DNA of 64,000 nt from Sacculina carcini (lineage: Eukaryota; Arthropoda; Thecostraca; Sacculinidae): NCBI GenBank assembly GCA_916048095.2, contig OU696570.1, forward strand, positions 1,732,001 to 1,796,000, given 5' to 3'. Below, piece by piece: positions 36,219-50,900 of the stretch (its first letter is position 1; each line of letters begins with the position of its first letter). A program made the position numbers and the translations under genes. Under the pieces are notes generated by a model. The model was given only the letters and a program-made list of their open reading frames with translations, did no database searches and was not told the DNA's origin.

Positions 36219-37094
36219 GGATAAAAAAACCTGAGATTATTTACTCCACGGCCTAAAACAAGCGGCCCACCAATACTTTTCTCGCAGCCAGCCAATATAG
36301 TATAGAAACAAAAGTGTTAGACAGTAACCGATCATCACATATATTTTATAATGCGATTTAGTTATATAGTATTTAATTCACATTTTATGAGTGAGTCTGG
36401 GTCATGAAGTCAAGTCCGTTAGTTTTGTATATGGATCCAATATTCAATTCAATATTCAATCACCTATTGTGTATAGTTGTTGCCCGCCTGCCATTGCTAT
36501 TTCATAAAAATGAGCCATCGCTTCGTTCATGTTTGAAACCCCTGATCTGCACCATTGAGGCCACGCAAATATGCTTGCTCAAATTCAAGCATAGATAGAC
36601 AACAGTAAGCTCAGACAGACACAAACTTTGCTTCTACGGTTGTTTTGTTTTCAAATAGTGTAAATATTGAGGACAATAAAGCCTTTCTATTCACACCATC
36701 AATGATTGGAGCTAATATGATGCATTCTTAATTGTGATTGGGCTTCAGTCAAATTAAATAAGTGTATATTCATGTGTAATCGCAAGTGTCCTTGCGAATA
36801 CTGCACATGATATCCAATAGAATTTATGAATCTTGTACACAATTTGCCGCTTTGGCCTAACACATTTTCTTGTGCAAAAAATGTGGTCATTTTCGAGTTA
36901 AACGGCCGTAACATTTTTATGAAACTTGACATGCTAATAATTGTAGGCGATAAAATCTCCTACATGATGATTCAATTTCTATAGATATAACCCTAGTAAT
37001 TAGTGCATAATAGTTGATGAATTGTATCCTTACTTTGGAAGAAACATGTATTATATTCGTTGCATGTGTGTCCAGTATGTATTGTGTAAAATTA
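36219..37094 (-). other. Repeat block before SINE, U3
   Basis: Counterpart of 24586-25460. No gene. Confidence 0.5.
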
Positions 37095-37434
37095 ACTAAA
37101 GGTTAAAGGTTAAATGCCCAAGTGGCAGCTTCTACACGGGAAGAAGCCGAAGCTTATGAACACGCAGGCGTGCCCCGTGCAGCTCGCTGCCACCGCAGAA
37201 CCGACCCTCTCCACGCTATGACGCCACAAGGACGGAAGACGTATTAGAGAGGACCACCTCCCCAGAATGCATGGCACAACTCATGACTGATATCTGGTAC
37301 CATCATTTTCTGCTGGGTGGACAGGGGCTGTGGGATTTTAGAATTCGCCCAATGAAATTCTGCTCCGCCGGTTTCGAACCACGGACCTCCCGCTTGTGTG
37401 GCGGCTGTGCTAACAACTGCACCACGGAGTCCAC
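37095..37434 (-). mobile_element. tRNA-derived SINE, U3
   Basis: Same insertion as in U2, with box A, box B and aacctttaac tail. Nearly identical. Confidence 0.82.
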
Positions 37435-37734
37435 AAGCTTTACTAAGTTCTAATCTACCTTGCAAATTTCACTTGAACACCGGGCGACCAAAAATATATA
37501 ACTTTTATTCTTTTTTCGCACCAACTATTTATCACATATGAGAATAAATAATACCATTGTGCTGGAAATTGAGCCTTCTACAATACGGTATAACGTTTAA
37601 TTTTCTGATATGTATTTAAATAAAGTGACAGCGATGTTTGAGAATTTTCATATCCATGTATAAGCTGTTGTTACACCGATGCAAAATGTCGAAATGGAAA
37701 AAAATATAAAACAACGTATATTTTAGATATGTAA
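37435..37734. other. AT-rich stretch after SINE, U3
   Basis: Counterpart of 25801-26100. No gene. Confidence 0.5.
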
Positions 37735-37810
37735 TTCCTTATAAGGGTGCCGGGAACTTTTGAAAGGCTTGCCAAGGATGCCTCAAAATAGAAAGGGTTT
37801 GGAACCACTG
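37735..37810 (-). mobile_element. hAT-like terminal repeat, U3
   Basis: Counterpart of 14119-14195 with one change in the cagtggttcc-aacc start. 37811-38237 has no gene. Confidence 0.5.
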
Positions 37811-38234
37811 ACTTAAGCAAATGATGTTGGAGAATGATGTGAACGTATAAATATGCTTTGCAATGTGATGATAAATGTACCAGGAATAATATGTAGAGGA
37901 ACATATATAGCGATGTACACTAAAAATAACAAACGTATGCATATGATGCATTAGCGGAAGCATTAACCAGGAATTATAGGCATGAAATAATATTTATCAT
38001 TTTTAATTGTTTTCCTTTCGTGTTTGATATATAAATTTTTCCTCACGACGGGTTGGTTTAAATATGAGGCGGGTTGAATGAATAATTTTTCGTCAATTAT
38101 TGGAATACGAATATGCAAACGTGTACTTGAACTTTTCTATTGGTTTGTATTTTTCACTTTATCGTTTTATATTATGTTGTGTCTTTGCTTACTTCAGCGA
38201 TAGCTCAGAAAAATACAAGTTCGCCAGAACTGAA

Positions 38235-38237
<3 letters not shown>

Positions 38238-38304
<67 letters not shown>
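38238..38304. repeat. (TA)n microsatellite, U4
   Basis: About 33 dinucleotides at the unit start. Confidence 0.97.
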
Positions 38305-38306
<2 letters not shown>

Positions 38307-39161
38307 TTCAATATTCACATAAAAAACAAGCATAACACAAAGAAAACCACAGAGCAAAAGCTCAGCACTCCGACCTGCTATATCCGCACGCACGCACTCA
38401 CTGTCTGTGTCTGGCTGTCTATATGTCTATGTCTTTCTTCATAAATGTCGAAGAATTATAATAAAAATAGAATACACAACATATTAGATTCACTTTTACT
38501 TGATATTCCTTTTGTTTTATAAAATGTTCCGCACGACGGGCAGGTATAAAATATGCAAATTTAAATATACTTTAAAATATGGGTTTGAAATATGCTAAGC
38601 TGACAAAATTTAAATTTGCATCGACAATTTTTCTTTAATATCGGGTGACCAGGCTTCATCATTTCTTCATAATTACTCACCAACTATTTATTACACATCT
38701 AATATATTATTCCACAGTACTGGAGCTTTTGTCCTCTACAATACGGTATAATCGTATATTTGCCAAGGTGTACAGTAAACACGTTACGGGTGTAAAAATT
38801 TAGAAATGATCCGTTGCAAATTTTAGAAAGAAAGGCTCCCATTTGAACATATTTTAGACATTAATTGGTTTAAACCATACAAACCCTCCTGGGTCTATAT
38901 CTAGAGCCGGCCCTAATAAGTCATTCGTCTCTACCAGTCAGCTTGCGAGATTCAACTGTTGTCAGTCGACAGGCTGGAAACAATATACTTCATACATCTT
39001 GTATTTGAGAATCACACATAATTTCCGCTATTTGGAGGTGTGCTATATAAGTGGGGACCCATAGATTATTCCGATATTTGGAGTTTTCCGGCATTCGGAA
39101 GTTAATATTTTAGGATATAATATTGAGGATATAATATTGATAATAATATTGAGGATAAAGG
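38305..39161. other. Pre-piggyBac block, U4
   Basis: Same content as 163-1019. No gene seen. Confidence 0.6.
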
Positions 39162-39165
39162 TTAA

Positions 39166-41794
39166 CCTTTATCCTCCAAATGTTCCCATATGGGAACATT
39201 TGCAGTACGATGTTTGACAACCATTTAATGACATTTTTTACCAATAAATTCCCAATATTTGTATATGTTTCGAGAGAAGAGAAAACGTGCAACTAGCAAA
39301 TAACAAAATTATAAATATGCAATGAATAATTTATGTGCTATAAATCCTCAAACTTTACCATTTTCATTTTCTGTAGCTGATACATTTAAGAGTACACTTC
39401 GACTACTAATTTGATTCCATTGTTCTTGATGTTAGATCTAATTATTAACAATAACAAGATTATGACAAGATAAGATCACAATAACAAGATTATGATAATT
39501 GTACTGATACCAAATATTTCAAATTATATATGTAAATCACTTTGTGAGAGCAAGACAAAGTTCAATGTTCCCACATGGGAACATTTGCGTTTTGCGGACA
39601 AAAACGTTACAGAAGTTTGCCATCATGTAAGTCACGTGCGCGATATGCTCGCTCACCAAACTAAAGTATCAAATTGCATCGTATTGACTGCATGACGCGA
39701 TACATTGACAGTTTTCGTCACAGTGTTGGTCAGTTATGTGTTGATTGTGTTGGGCCAGTGTAGAATTGTTTTATATCAAAGTTTGGATAATGGCTGCTAC
39801 AGGAAGTATAGTTACGTTTTCTGAGGCGATGGAGACTTTGGAAGAGACGTCAAATCCAAGAAATGTCGTAATTTTACCTCCAGAGAGTGGAGATTGCGAT
39901 ATGGAAAATGATATTGAGGATATTGACAAAAACATGGTCAGCGATGAAGAAGCATTTGAGCCAGCCGGACATCTTCAAGTGGAGGAAGATAACCACGATG
40001 ACAGCTGGACTTTGACAACATAACCCAGACCAAGGTGGAGCAAAAACTCCGGACTCAAAACAACTATCGATATTGAGCAAGTACCGAAGCTTTGTGAATC
40101 TCACCCAAGTCTTTCCGATTGATCACCATTTCAGATGTGACAGCGTTTTTTTTCTCGGTGAAATTGTGGACATGATTGTAAGTCAAACAAATTTGTACGC
40201 GACGAGAGACAAAAACGCAGCCGGTTTGATTGTACAGACTAATGATATCAACGCATTTTTGGGCATATTGCTTCTGTCTGGATATCACAAAGTGTCAGAG
40301 GAGAGACACTACTGTTCTGCTCAACCTGATCCGGGAGTCAAATTTGTATCCGATGCAATGTCCCGGCAGCAATTTCAAACGTTGAAAAGTTTTGTCCACT
40401 TTGCTGACAACAGAAATCTGCAGACAGGAGACAAGCTCGCCAAGATTCGGCCGCTTTACACGCTGCTACATCAAACTCTCATCAAGCACGGTATTTTCCA
40501 CGAAGAACTGAGCATCGACGAGTCCATGGTGCCATACTATGGAAGGCACTCCGCAAAAATGATCACACGTGGAAAACCAATACGAGTTGGCTACAAAGTG
40601 TGGGCACTGTGCGGCAATGATGGCTATCCGTATCACCTGGATATCTACGCTGGCAAGGAACAAAAACAAAAACTTCCCCTCAGTACCTCAGTTGGCAATC
40701 GTATGGTCGATGTGATTATGAACAGTTCTTCGCCTACGCAACATACATTGTATTTGGACAACTTTTTCACATCATACGACCTACTGAAGTCACTGGCAGA
40801 AAAAAATATGAAAATTACCGGCACTGTTCGTGAAAAAATAACTGCTGGAGCGTCTCGACTGTTAAAATCTGACATGGACATGAGAAACTTTCGAGAGGTA
40901 GTTTTTACCACAGAAATGACGGACTAGTGTATGTCTGCAAATGGCATGACAACTCTATTGTCACCATTGCAAGCAATCACGAAACTCATTTTCCTGTGAA
41001 AGAAGCTGTTCGTTAGAAAGAAGCTGTTCCCAGCATCATTAGAAAATAAACGAAGGCATGGGAGGCGTTGATTTGATGAATCGCCTTCTGGCAACGTATC
41101 GACCTGGAATCAGAGGAAAAAAATGTACTGGCCTCTGTTTTCAAACGCTCTCAATTTATCGGTTGATGCTGCTTGGCGCTTACATAGCAATTCAGTCGAG
41201 AATGCTCTTTTCCATCTTGATTCCAGGAGAGAAGTGGCAATGTGTTTACTGAAATCGTCAGACAGCGGTCAAGACACTGGATTGCACAGCACAGTCAACC
41301 CGCCTGTTGATATCCGCTATGACAAGATCGGCCATAAAAAAGCAAGCTACAAGCAGGGTAGATGTGTAGTATGCAAGAGTAATACAAGGTATCGCTGCTC
41401 CAAATGCTTGGTTCGACTCCACTGCGATAAGAACACTGCGTGTGCCCATATATATCACACAAGATGAAATTTTATTTGTGAATTTTGATGTTTTATAATT
41501 GTTTTTGTATTCATGACATTTCAATAAACAACTATTTGACCTAACAGTGTCTGCATTGACCATTTGGAACAATATTGTTAGATATATAACAAGGGTGAAA
41601 CAGTGCTGAGTGAAAACTGTAACTTTTTGATCATATAACGCTCAATGTTCCCACATGGGAACATACCCATAACTCAAAAAATATTCGATGAATCTTGATA
41701 ATTTTTTCAAAGAATATTCAATGTGTTGCCACAACATTCCCAACAAAATTTCATGTTTTTAACTCAAGCCCTTCTATGTGTGGGATGATAAAGG
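39166..41794 (+). mobile_element. piggyBac-like element, copy 4
   Basis: 2,629 bp between TTAA at 39162-39165 and 41795-41798. It is closest to copy 1. Confidence 0.92.
39790..41467 (+). pseudogene. piggyBac-like transposase, copy 4 (broken)
   Basis: It shares with copy 1 the TAA in the N-terminal part (40021-40023), the shifted core frame (40073-40927, SIDESM and YLDNFF kept) and the central stops. It has one further defect: a base is missing at about 41124 in the GKKWYW region, so MGGVD (41058 onward) and the cysteine-rich tail (41123-41467) are in different frames. Confidence 0.9.
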
Positions 41795-41934
41795 TTAACA
41801 CGTATTTGATAAGCTTTTAATCGTGACTAAGGAATAGATTCCACTGTAGAATGGAATGTATAATGGAGTATGTCATCCATTGGTATTTTTTGCCCTGCAC
41901 TGATTGTAAATTTTCTAAATGTCTGTTTGTATCC

Positions 41935-42453
41935 TATCTCCTCCCAAACCACTGGACCGATTTTGATGAAACTTGGCCCCTAGGGGTAAAATGGACGAAA
42001 GAAGGCAATAGGTTATGTTTTGTTGACCTCTAAGGTCATTTTCAAGGTCATTGAGGTCATTTGTGTCTGTTTACAATATCTCCTCCTAAACCACTGGACC
42101 GATTTTGATGAAACTTGGCCCCTAGGGGTAAAATGGACGAAAGAAGGCAATAGGTTATGTTTTGTTGACCTATAAGGTCATTTTCAAGGTCATTGAGGTC
42201 ATTTGTGTCTGTTTACCCTATCTCCTCCAAAACCACTGGACCGATTTTGATGAAACTTGGTCCCTAGGGGTAAAATGGATGCAAGAAGGTCATAGGCTAT
42301 GTTTTGTTGACCTCCGAGGTCATTTAAAGGTCAGTGAGGTCATTTGTGTTTGTTTACAATATCTCCTCCTAAACCACTGGACCGATTTTGATGAAACTTG
42401 GTCCCTAGGGGTAAAATGGATGCAAGAAGGTCATAGGCTAGGTGTTGTTGCCT
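41935..42453 (+). repeat. 142-bp minisatellite, forward, U4
   Basis: Nearly four monomers, as in U1. Confidence 0.93.
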
Positions 42454-43747
42454 ATAAATATATAAACCAGCATATAAACCCGATAATAATAAAAACGTTA
42501 TTCTGTCTGTGTGTGTGTGTGTACAAACAAGTTTTCCACATTTTGGGGATTTTATGCCACGGGTTCGAGGAAAACTGCTCAACAGAATTGACAGTTTTTC
42601 ATATCCACAGATGGAAATTTTGTCTTCTACAAGATGATATATTTTTCAAATATGTAGTGTTAACATTCCAAAAGGTATGACCATTTATTCAAGACCATTT
42701 CATTTCCACCGACGACTGATAGATTTAACACAGCGATCAATGGAGACAATGGCCGATCCAGGAATTTTGCAGGGGGGCTTAGCCTCCTTGAAAAACGTTA
42801 TTAAAAATATCCTTCACATGCAATGTTTTCCACTAATTTTGATATATCTTCTAAAAAAACTTTATAACAAGCCATTATAAAATATTTAGCCCCACTATAA
42901 ATATTTACTTCATCCGCCTATGATTTCTCGCTGCTGCGAAATCAACATCTGAATTTATATGCAAAGCGCATGACGTATTCGCTAGGGCGCTAGCGTTCAG
43001 GACAAAATCTAGCTAATTATCTAAAATGAAAACCTTCATATTTAGACTTTCCTATTGGTTAATAGTTGTTATGGGCTTACTTTATTCTATTTAAATTTGT
43101 ATTTGTTTTCTTTTATGAATTCAAAGTTTATTTTATTTATATAATATTTGTTCCGCACAGCGGGCGGGTTTCAATGCTATATGGTGATGTTAAGTTATAA
43201 ATATTATGGTGATAGATGGTGATGTTAAGTTATAAATATTATTTTGGAAACATTATGATGAAAAAGTTTGGTCATTTTTCATTGTTTCGTGTCTGAGTTC
43301 TGAATTATTCAGCACGACGGGCAGGTTTAAATATGAGGCGGTTAAAGCAAACTATTTTGTCAAAATAAATATAAAAATATAGAATTTTATACTTTTTTAT
43401 GGGTTTACTCTTCTTTTTTAATTCATATTCCATTTCTCTTATGAATTGAATACAAATTTAATAGTATGAATTGTTCCGCACGACGGGCGGGTTAACATGC
43501 TAGAATTTTCATGGTCTGTTACGTGTTTGTGTTCTGAATTATTCCGTACGACGGGCAGGGTCATATATGAGGCGGATCGAGGGCTATTTTGTCCAAATTA
43601 AAATGAAATTATTCACATTTAGTCATTTCTATTGGTTAGCATATTTACAGGTTAAATTTTTTACTTTTAAATTTGTATGAATTTTATTTTATAAATTGAA
43701 TATGAACTACATGTTATGAACTGTTCCGCACGACGGGCGGGTTTAAA
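42454..43747 (+). mobile_element. Helitron-like hairpin cluster, U4
   Basis: Counterpart of 4314-5607. No gene. Confidence 0.55.
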
Positions 43748-46700
43748 TCTATATATATAAAAGAGATCCTCTGTGTGTCTGTGTGTGTGTGTGTGTGTGT
43801 GTGTTCACCATCCTTGGTCCATTTTCTATCAGCTAATACTCGGCCACCACTTGGCGTACCCGCTGAAAATTTATACCATCATGTTGGAAATTTTCTTGGC
43901 TACACGATAGGATAAATTTCAAATTTTAAAAATTAGACCAAAAAAAGTTATCGCGGTGAAAACACAAAATGAACCCTGAAAAATGCGAAAATTGTGGTCA
44001 ATGCTCTGCCATCTACTCCTCATAAACCAGAAATGGTACAGCCAAACAGATTATACCACTGTGTAGAGAATTTTCTGTTCTACAAGATAGGTTATAATTC
44101 ATATCCAAAAATAGAACATAAAAGATGAAAACATGACAAAATTTCAATCTATATTCAAAATTATATTTATACTCCACGCGTCCGATTTTCTATACTTTTT
44201 TCTCTATGTATCAAAAACTAATTATCACACAACTAAATAAATAATACCATCATGCTGGGAATTTTGTTTGCTACAACACGGTATAATTTTTAATTTTCCA
44301 AAGTGTATTAAAAAAAAGTTACGGCGGTGTGAAGTCAAAATGACAAAGTCAAAAATGCAAAATTAGCACTGGAAACCGTGAATGTTTTGGTAAATATTCC
44401 CCTATCTATTCCTCCTAAACCAGCAAAGTTACAGCTATAAAAATTATACTATTGTGTAGAGAATTTTGTTTTCTACAAGAAATATTCTAATTTATACCCA
44501 CAAATGATACCAATAACGTAAAATTGGCAAAATTCTCAAATACATCCAAAATTTCACTTGAACACCGGGCGACTAAAATTAATTCATTTTTCTACTTTTT
44601 CTCAGTAACTATTTGTTACACATAAAAATAAATTATACCATTGTGCTGGAAATCTTGTTTTCTACAATACGGTATAATGTTTTATTTTCCAAAGTGTATC
44701 TGAAAAAAGTTACGGCGGTGTAAAGTCAAAAGGACATATTGGCAATTTGACAGCTATTATGCGCACTTGCGATTACACAGGAATATGTACTACTGTGTAG
44801 AGAATGTTGTGTTCTACAAGAAAAGGTATAATTTATACCCACAAATGATACAAAAAACGTGTAAAATTGGCAAAATTCTCAAATGCATCCAAAATTACAC
44901 TTGAACACCGGGTGACTAAAATTTATTCATTTTTCTACCCATTTCTCAGGAACTGTTTGTCATACCTTAAAATTAATTATACCATCGTGCTAAAAATGTT
45001 GTTTTCTACAATACGGTATAATTCTTAATTTTCCAAGGTGTATCTGGAGGAAGATACGGCGGTGTAAAGTCAAAATGTCATGTTGCCAATTTGACAGCTA
45101 TTATGCGTACTTGCGATTACACATGAATATACACTGATTTAATTTCACTCAAGTCCAATCACAATTTACGCACTTGCGATTACACAGGAATATACTACTG
45201 TGTAGAGAATTTTGTGTTCTACAAGATAAGCTATAATTTATACCCAAAAATGATACAAAAAACGTGTAAAATTGGCAAAATTCTCAAATACATCCAAAAT
45301 TACACTTGAACACCGGGTGATTAAAATTAATTAATTTTTCTACCTATTTCTCAGGAAATATTTGTCACACATTACAATAAATTATACCATCGTGCTAGAA
45401 ATCTTGTTTTCTACAATACGGTATAATTTGTTATTTTCCAAAGTGTATCTGAAGGAAGTTACGGCGGTGTAAAGTCAAAAGCACATATTACCAATTTGAC
45501 AGCTATTATGCGCACTCGCGATTACACAGGAATATACACCGATTGAATTTCACTGAAGCCCAATCACAATTAAGAACGCATCATATTAGCTCCAAGCATG
45601 GATGGTGTGGTTTGATTGGGTACAGTTTAATTACTGCTACACTATACTGAATAGAAAGGCTTTATTGTCCTCAATGTTTACACATGAATTGTTCCGCCCG
45701 AAGGGCGGGTAAAATACTACTGGGAACAAAGTTTACTACTGAATTTTACTGTATAATTTAATTGGTTTAATTTCAAGTTGCATAAGCTTAAGTTGCATAA
45801 GGATATGGGTTGTAATATCATGCAATGCCAACTATATGAATATGCTGTTTTAGCGGACGCATAAATCTGGAATTATAGAGATGACAGAAAGTTTCATAGT
45901 TTTGATAGTGTTACACTTCTGAATTACTACACACGAAGGACGGGTGTGAATTTGAGCAGTGTTGAGGGAAAAACTTCGTCAATAATTAAAACAAGAATTT
46001 ACAAATACATATTTATCATGTATATATTTTTCTATTGGATAAGCTTTTTGCTTTTTGATTCATTATATTTTATTTATAGTCCCGCACGACGGGTGGGTTT
46101 AAATACGAGGCTGTTCGAGGGAAAATATTTTGCCACATCTAAAATATAAACATTCATATTTAGACTTTTCTATTGTTTAAGACTTTTTATGGGTTTACTT
46201 TGTATTTTTTAATTTCTAATCGTTTTTTATTAATTCAATATTCATTATACTTTATTTATTGTTCTGCTCAACGGGCGGGTTTTATTGCTAGATGGTGATG
46301 TTGAGTTATAAATATATTTTGAAAATAGTATGATAAAAAAATTAGTCATTTTCCATTGTTTTGTGTCTGAGTTCTGAATTATTCAGCACGACGGGCAGGT
46401 TTAAATATGAGGCGGTTTAGGCAAACTATTTTGTCAAAATAATATGAAAATATAGAAATTTTGAATATTTATGGGTTTACTTTTTTCTTTAATAATTCAT
46501 ATTTATTTTCTCTTATAAATTGAATACAAATTTAATGGTATGAATTGTTCCGCACGACGGGCCGGTTTATATGCTAGAATTTCCATTCACTGTTATGTGT
46601 TTGTGTTCTGAATTATTCCGCACGACGGGCAGGCTCAAATATGAGGCGGATTGAGGGATAATATTTTGTCAAATTTAAATTTAAAATATTCACATTTTGA

Positions 46701-46819
46701 GTTTTTATTGGTGAACGTATATACAGGTTAAATTTTTTGCTTTTTTATTTGTATTCAGTTTATTTTATGGCTTGAATATGAATTTTACTTTATGAATTGT
46801 TCCGCACGACGGGCGGGCT

Positions 46820-46902
<83 letters not shown>

Positions 46903-47343
46903 GTAAAAGAAATTATCTGTCTGTCTGTGTGCGTATATGCTTGAATATGAGGTGACCTAACTGCGCGGGCTCAATGGTATAGATCAGGGCCTTGAAGCGT
47001 AAACGAAGCGATGGATCATGTGTATGAGATAATATTGTACCGGGGGCATCAACTGTAGACAATAGAACGTTTAATTTCACCGTGTAAAACGAGTTCATAT
47101 ACAAAACTAACGGATTTGACTTCAAGGTCCAGAACGGATCGTGTTCGAGTTCTGAATTATTCCGCACGTCGGGCGGGTTTAAATATGAGGCGGGCTGAGG
47201 GAAAATATTTTGTCCAAATAAAATAAAAAATAATGAAATTTAGACTTTTCGATTGATTAAGGTTTTTATTAGTTTGCCATATGAATTTTAATTTGCAATA
47301 TTTTTATGAATTGTTCCGCACAACGGGCGGGTTTTAATGCTAG
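43748..47343 (+). mobile_element. Long Helitron-like segment, U4
   Basis: Counterpart of 5608-9187, from TC to ...aatgctag. It includes the 340-410-bp repeats (about 43830-45580) and a perfect GC hairpin near 45693. It carries a longer (TA)n tract and a small insertion near 47142 (gtgttc). No Rep/helicase gene. Confidence 0.6.
46822..46900. repeat. (TA)n microsatellite in Helitron-like segment, U4
   Basis: About 39 dinucleotides, longer than the U1 tract at 8682-8750. Confidence 0.95.
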
Positions 47344-47625
47344 TATATATATATAAAAGAAATTCTCTGTCTGTCTGTGTGTGTATGTATGCTTGAATAT
47401 GAGGTTAAAATAACTGGGCGGGCTCAATGATATAAATCAGTGGTTTCAAACGTAAAATAAGCGATGGATCATTTATGAAATAAATATGTCCCGCAGACAG
47501 CAACTATAGACAATAAAACGTTCAATCTCACCGTGTATAATGCATTCTTATACAAAACTAACGGATTTGTCTTCAAGATCCAGAACGGATCGACACGATC
47601 CACAACGGGTGGGTTTACATGCTAG
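47344..47625 (+). mobile_element. Short Helitron-like element, U4
   Basis: Counterpart of 9188-9469. Confidence 0.5.
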
Positions 47626-47796
47626 ACATTTAGGTTAGGTTACGTCAAGAAATGATCACTAACTAGGGGTTGAGTTTGTGTCGGATTGAGTTTGTGTGTG
47701 AGGTACTAGACAATAAAAGCATTATTAATTATTGCTATGTATATCTTCTGGTACCAAATTATTTCATCATTTCGCTTTTTCTTTACCCTCTTATGT

Positions 47797-47901
47797 GATC
47801 TGTCCATAATGTGTAGTTGGTTTAGGATATCAAGGCCGAATTGGGGGTATGCTGCTTTGGATCTGGTTTGTGGCCAGACAAAGCTCCACGTCTACTTAAT
47901 T
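47797..47901 (+). repeat. Hairpin block (~105 bp), forward, U4
   Basis: Copy of 9641-9745. Confidence 0.7.
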
Positions 47902-47906
47902 TGTAA

Positions 47907-48118
47907 AGTAATGTATTGTATGTATGTAATGTAATGTATTGAGGTAACTTATGTAATGTATTGATGAAATTTATGTAATGTACTGATGCAATTCATGTAA
48001 TGTATTTATGCAATTTATGTAATGTATTGATGTAATTTATGTAATGTATTGATGTAATGTATGTAATGTATTGATGTAATGTATGTAATGTATTGATGTA
48101 CTGTAGAATGCAATGTAG
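47907..48118 (+). repeat. ~20-bp minisatellite, U4
   Basis: Counterpart of 9751-9960. Confidence 0.9.
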
Positions 48119-48168
48119 AATGGAGTAATGTACACATGAATGGCGGGTATAAATTATAACGGAAAATA

Positions 48169-48298
48169 CAGTGATACCTCAGCTGACGAACATAATTGGT
48201 TCCCAGAAAGTGTGTGTTAGGCTAAACGTTTGTCTTCCGAACATTCATTTTCCATAGTAAACCATTAAAATGGGAATAATCTGTTCCCAGGTCCGCAT
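48169..48298 (+). mobile_element. pogo/Tigger-like terminal repeat, U4
   Basis: Counterpart of 10013-10140. 48299-48572 is AT-rich intron without a gene. This end is missing in U4b. Confidence 0.5.
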
Positions 48299-48572
48299 AA
48301 AACAATATTTTTTACTAAATACGCCTTAAAACTACACAAAAATATACCTTACTTTATGTATAATACATGTATTATTGTATTGTAATTAAGTAAGTATATT
48401 TTGTAACACTGACATTGAACATTGAACATTGAAATGTTATGGTTCATGACCTCATTTACTGAAATATCGGGTACGTTATTAGTGATCAAACTATGATTGC
48501 AAGTTACACCAGTGATCATTGATCGTCGAGTATGGTGAAAGAAAGCGAGTAAATGTTTGGCATGTTTCTCAC

Positions 48573-48628
48573 CTCAGGAATGCATGTAGTATTGTCCTCG
48601 CACTTGACTGCCCCCTCCTTACATACCA
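48573..48628 (-). CDS. LDLa exon A4 (first half, C1-C3)
   Basis: 56-nt exon reading VCKEGAVKCEDNTTCIPE. It differs from A1 by a single base (Ser to Pro after the Ile). It is so close to A1 and A2 that recent copying is likely, while the neighbouring A3 and A5 are very different. Confidence 0.8.
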
Positions 48629-49454
48629 CTGAAATAATAAGTCACAACAATCATGTTATTGTTCAGCTTATCTTCATGAATCATACGAGTATAAAAGTGA
48701 ATAATTCTGCCCTATTGGACGAGTCATAAGATGCCATTAATATTCCGGTTTAATGCGTCCAACACTTATAATGCACACCATCTATGAAAAATATATGCTG
48801 ATTCAACTATATGAGCAAATAAAAACACAAAACTTGCAAATCATTAAGCAAATTAATTTTTGTTGTTGCATATTTAGCATATGTAACGCACACATGTACA
48901 GCAAAAATACAGTTAAATATATACACAGATGAATATTTTTACCGCAAATACCAATATATTTGTGTAACTGTAATATAATGTTATTTGACACGTTTATGAT
49001 CAAGACTCGTTCACAATTTGTTCGGCAAGATAATACGCTGGATGGCTATCATAGAAGAATTGCAGCGTATAAATGGAAAAACGGATACAAAAAACATTTA
49101 GTTCACATAGTTCAAGACAAGCATAAATAGAACCGATGTCGAGGCCCCATTAAAAATACAGCACCATTATAATAGAGGTCCGACTTTTGGAAAATGCAGT
49201 CACGAGCAACCCTTTGGTCTCCTGGGGACTTACAGTACTTGTATGCGCTACTTTATGATATAATTTAGTATCATTCGTGAAGCAACGGGGTACCTCAACA
49301 CTCGAGGCATCCTGCCGGGGGTTTGGGGGCGGTTGCTGCGGCTTTGAACATGACATGGGAAAATACAGTGGAATATTATTGTATCGTTAAATATATTGTA
49401 TTCGTTGAAATATCACTAAATAAAATGAGGTTTATCAGAGATAAGATGACCCAC
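48629..49454 (-). other. Intron B4 to A4 (826 bp)
   Basis: Counterpart of the 825-bp introns with one extra base. Same AT-rich part and GC-richer block. Confidence 0.7.
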
Positions 49455-49512
49455 CACAGTTCTTCTCATCTGTTCTATGAGGACAATGCCTCGATCCGTC
49501 ACACCGATAATC
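49455..49512 (-). CDS. LDLa exon B4 (second half, C4-C6)
   Basis: 58-nt exon reading DYRCDGSRHCPHRTDEKNC. It is close to B1, with five base differences in 58, each one changing the amino acid. The Asp normally found before C5 is His. It would join A5 across the shortest A-to-B intron, 4.1 kb. Confidence 0.82.
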
Positions 49513-50175
49513 CTGTATAAAAAATGAACAGTTTAAAACATTGTGTATCTGTGCAAGTGTCCATTTACAAATGCATGATAACACAACTTATTACAGATTA
49601 TATTAAAAAACAAGGCTGTCAAACAGTCAGATATCAACGTGGCCGTTGCTCGCCAATACGTTCCAATGAAACATTGCTCATTTAGCAATGTGTGTGCTGA
49701 ATATTGGTTACATTGGATTATCATTGGTACCATCTACCTAAAACAACATGAAAATTATATCATCGTCTAGATAGTTTTGAAGTAGTTATGGAGGTATGAA
49801 GTGAAAATTACAAAGTCAAATAGAAAAAATGAGCAGTAAAATGTGAATGTTTTGGATTCTGGAATCCACTCCTTATATATCAGCAATGTCGATGCTATAA
49901 AAAATATACCATTGTGCAGACAACATTTCTACAAGATAGACTACAATTCATATACAAATATTATACATATGATGTGCGGAACTGACAACATATAAATTTA
50001 CCTCCACAATTTGCTTGATCATCGGGTGATTAAAATTCATTACTGTTTTAGTTATTTTTCACCAACTATTTATCATACTTCTAAATAAATAAATTAATTG
50101 TACTGGAAATTTTGTCTTCTATGTTATTCTTATGTCTTTCATGCTAGACTGGTGTAAATGCTAGTTTAAATTATA
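49513..50175 (-). other. Intron block upstream of exon B4
   Basis: Counterpart of 11356-12017. No gene. Confidence 0.5.
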
Positions 50176-50320
<145 letters not shown>

Positions 50321-50900
50321 TAGTATTTAAATCTGCCCGTTGTGCCGAGCAATTCACAAAATGAAATTCATGTATAATTAATAAAATATATTGAACATTA
50401 ATAAAGAATAAGGGTGCACTCATAAAAAATGAATCCATTTTAGAAGTCTAAATTTAATTTTTATTTATATTTTGACAACATATTTTCCCTCAACTCGCCT
50501 CATATATAAACCCGCCCGTCGTGCGGAATAATTCATGAGATTCATGAAAATTAATATTCAATTAATAAAACAAAAGGAATGTAAATTGAAAAATAAAAGT
50601 AAACCCATAGACAACTTGTAGCCAATATAAAATCCTAAATGTGAAAGTTATATTTCAATATTGACAAATTGTTTTCCCTCAACTCGCCTCTTATTCAAAG
50701 CTGCCCGTCGCGCGGACTAATTCAGAACTCAAACACGAAACAATCACAAAGGAAATTGATTAAAAATGACAATACAATGTCATCGAATGCTTCTAAAATA
50801 TATTTATAACTTAATATCATTCCCAACATCATTTGCTAAAGTACTGATCTGGTTTTGCCGCTTTAATATTTACTGCTAAAATTTTATTTTCCGCTATAAT
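50321..50900 (-). mobile_element. Reversed Helitron-like ends, U4a
   Basis: Counterpart of 12057-12640. No gene. Confidence 0.55.

Larger units (their letters stand above)
26525..38158. repeat. Higher-order tandem unit U3 (short type)
   Basis: Third copy, 11,634 bp. The order of blocks is as in U2. The reverse minisatellite array is shorter (three copies) and the (TA)n tracts have different lengths. LDLa exon A3 is very unlike A2 although the flanking introns are almost the same. Confidence 0.93.
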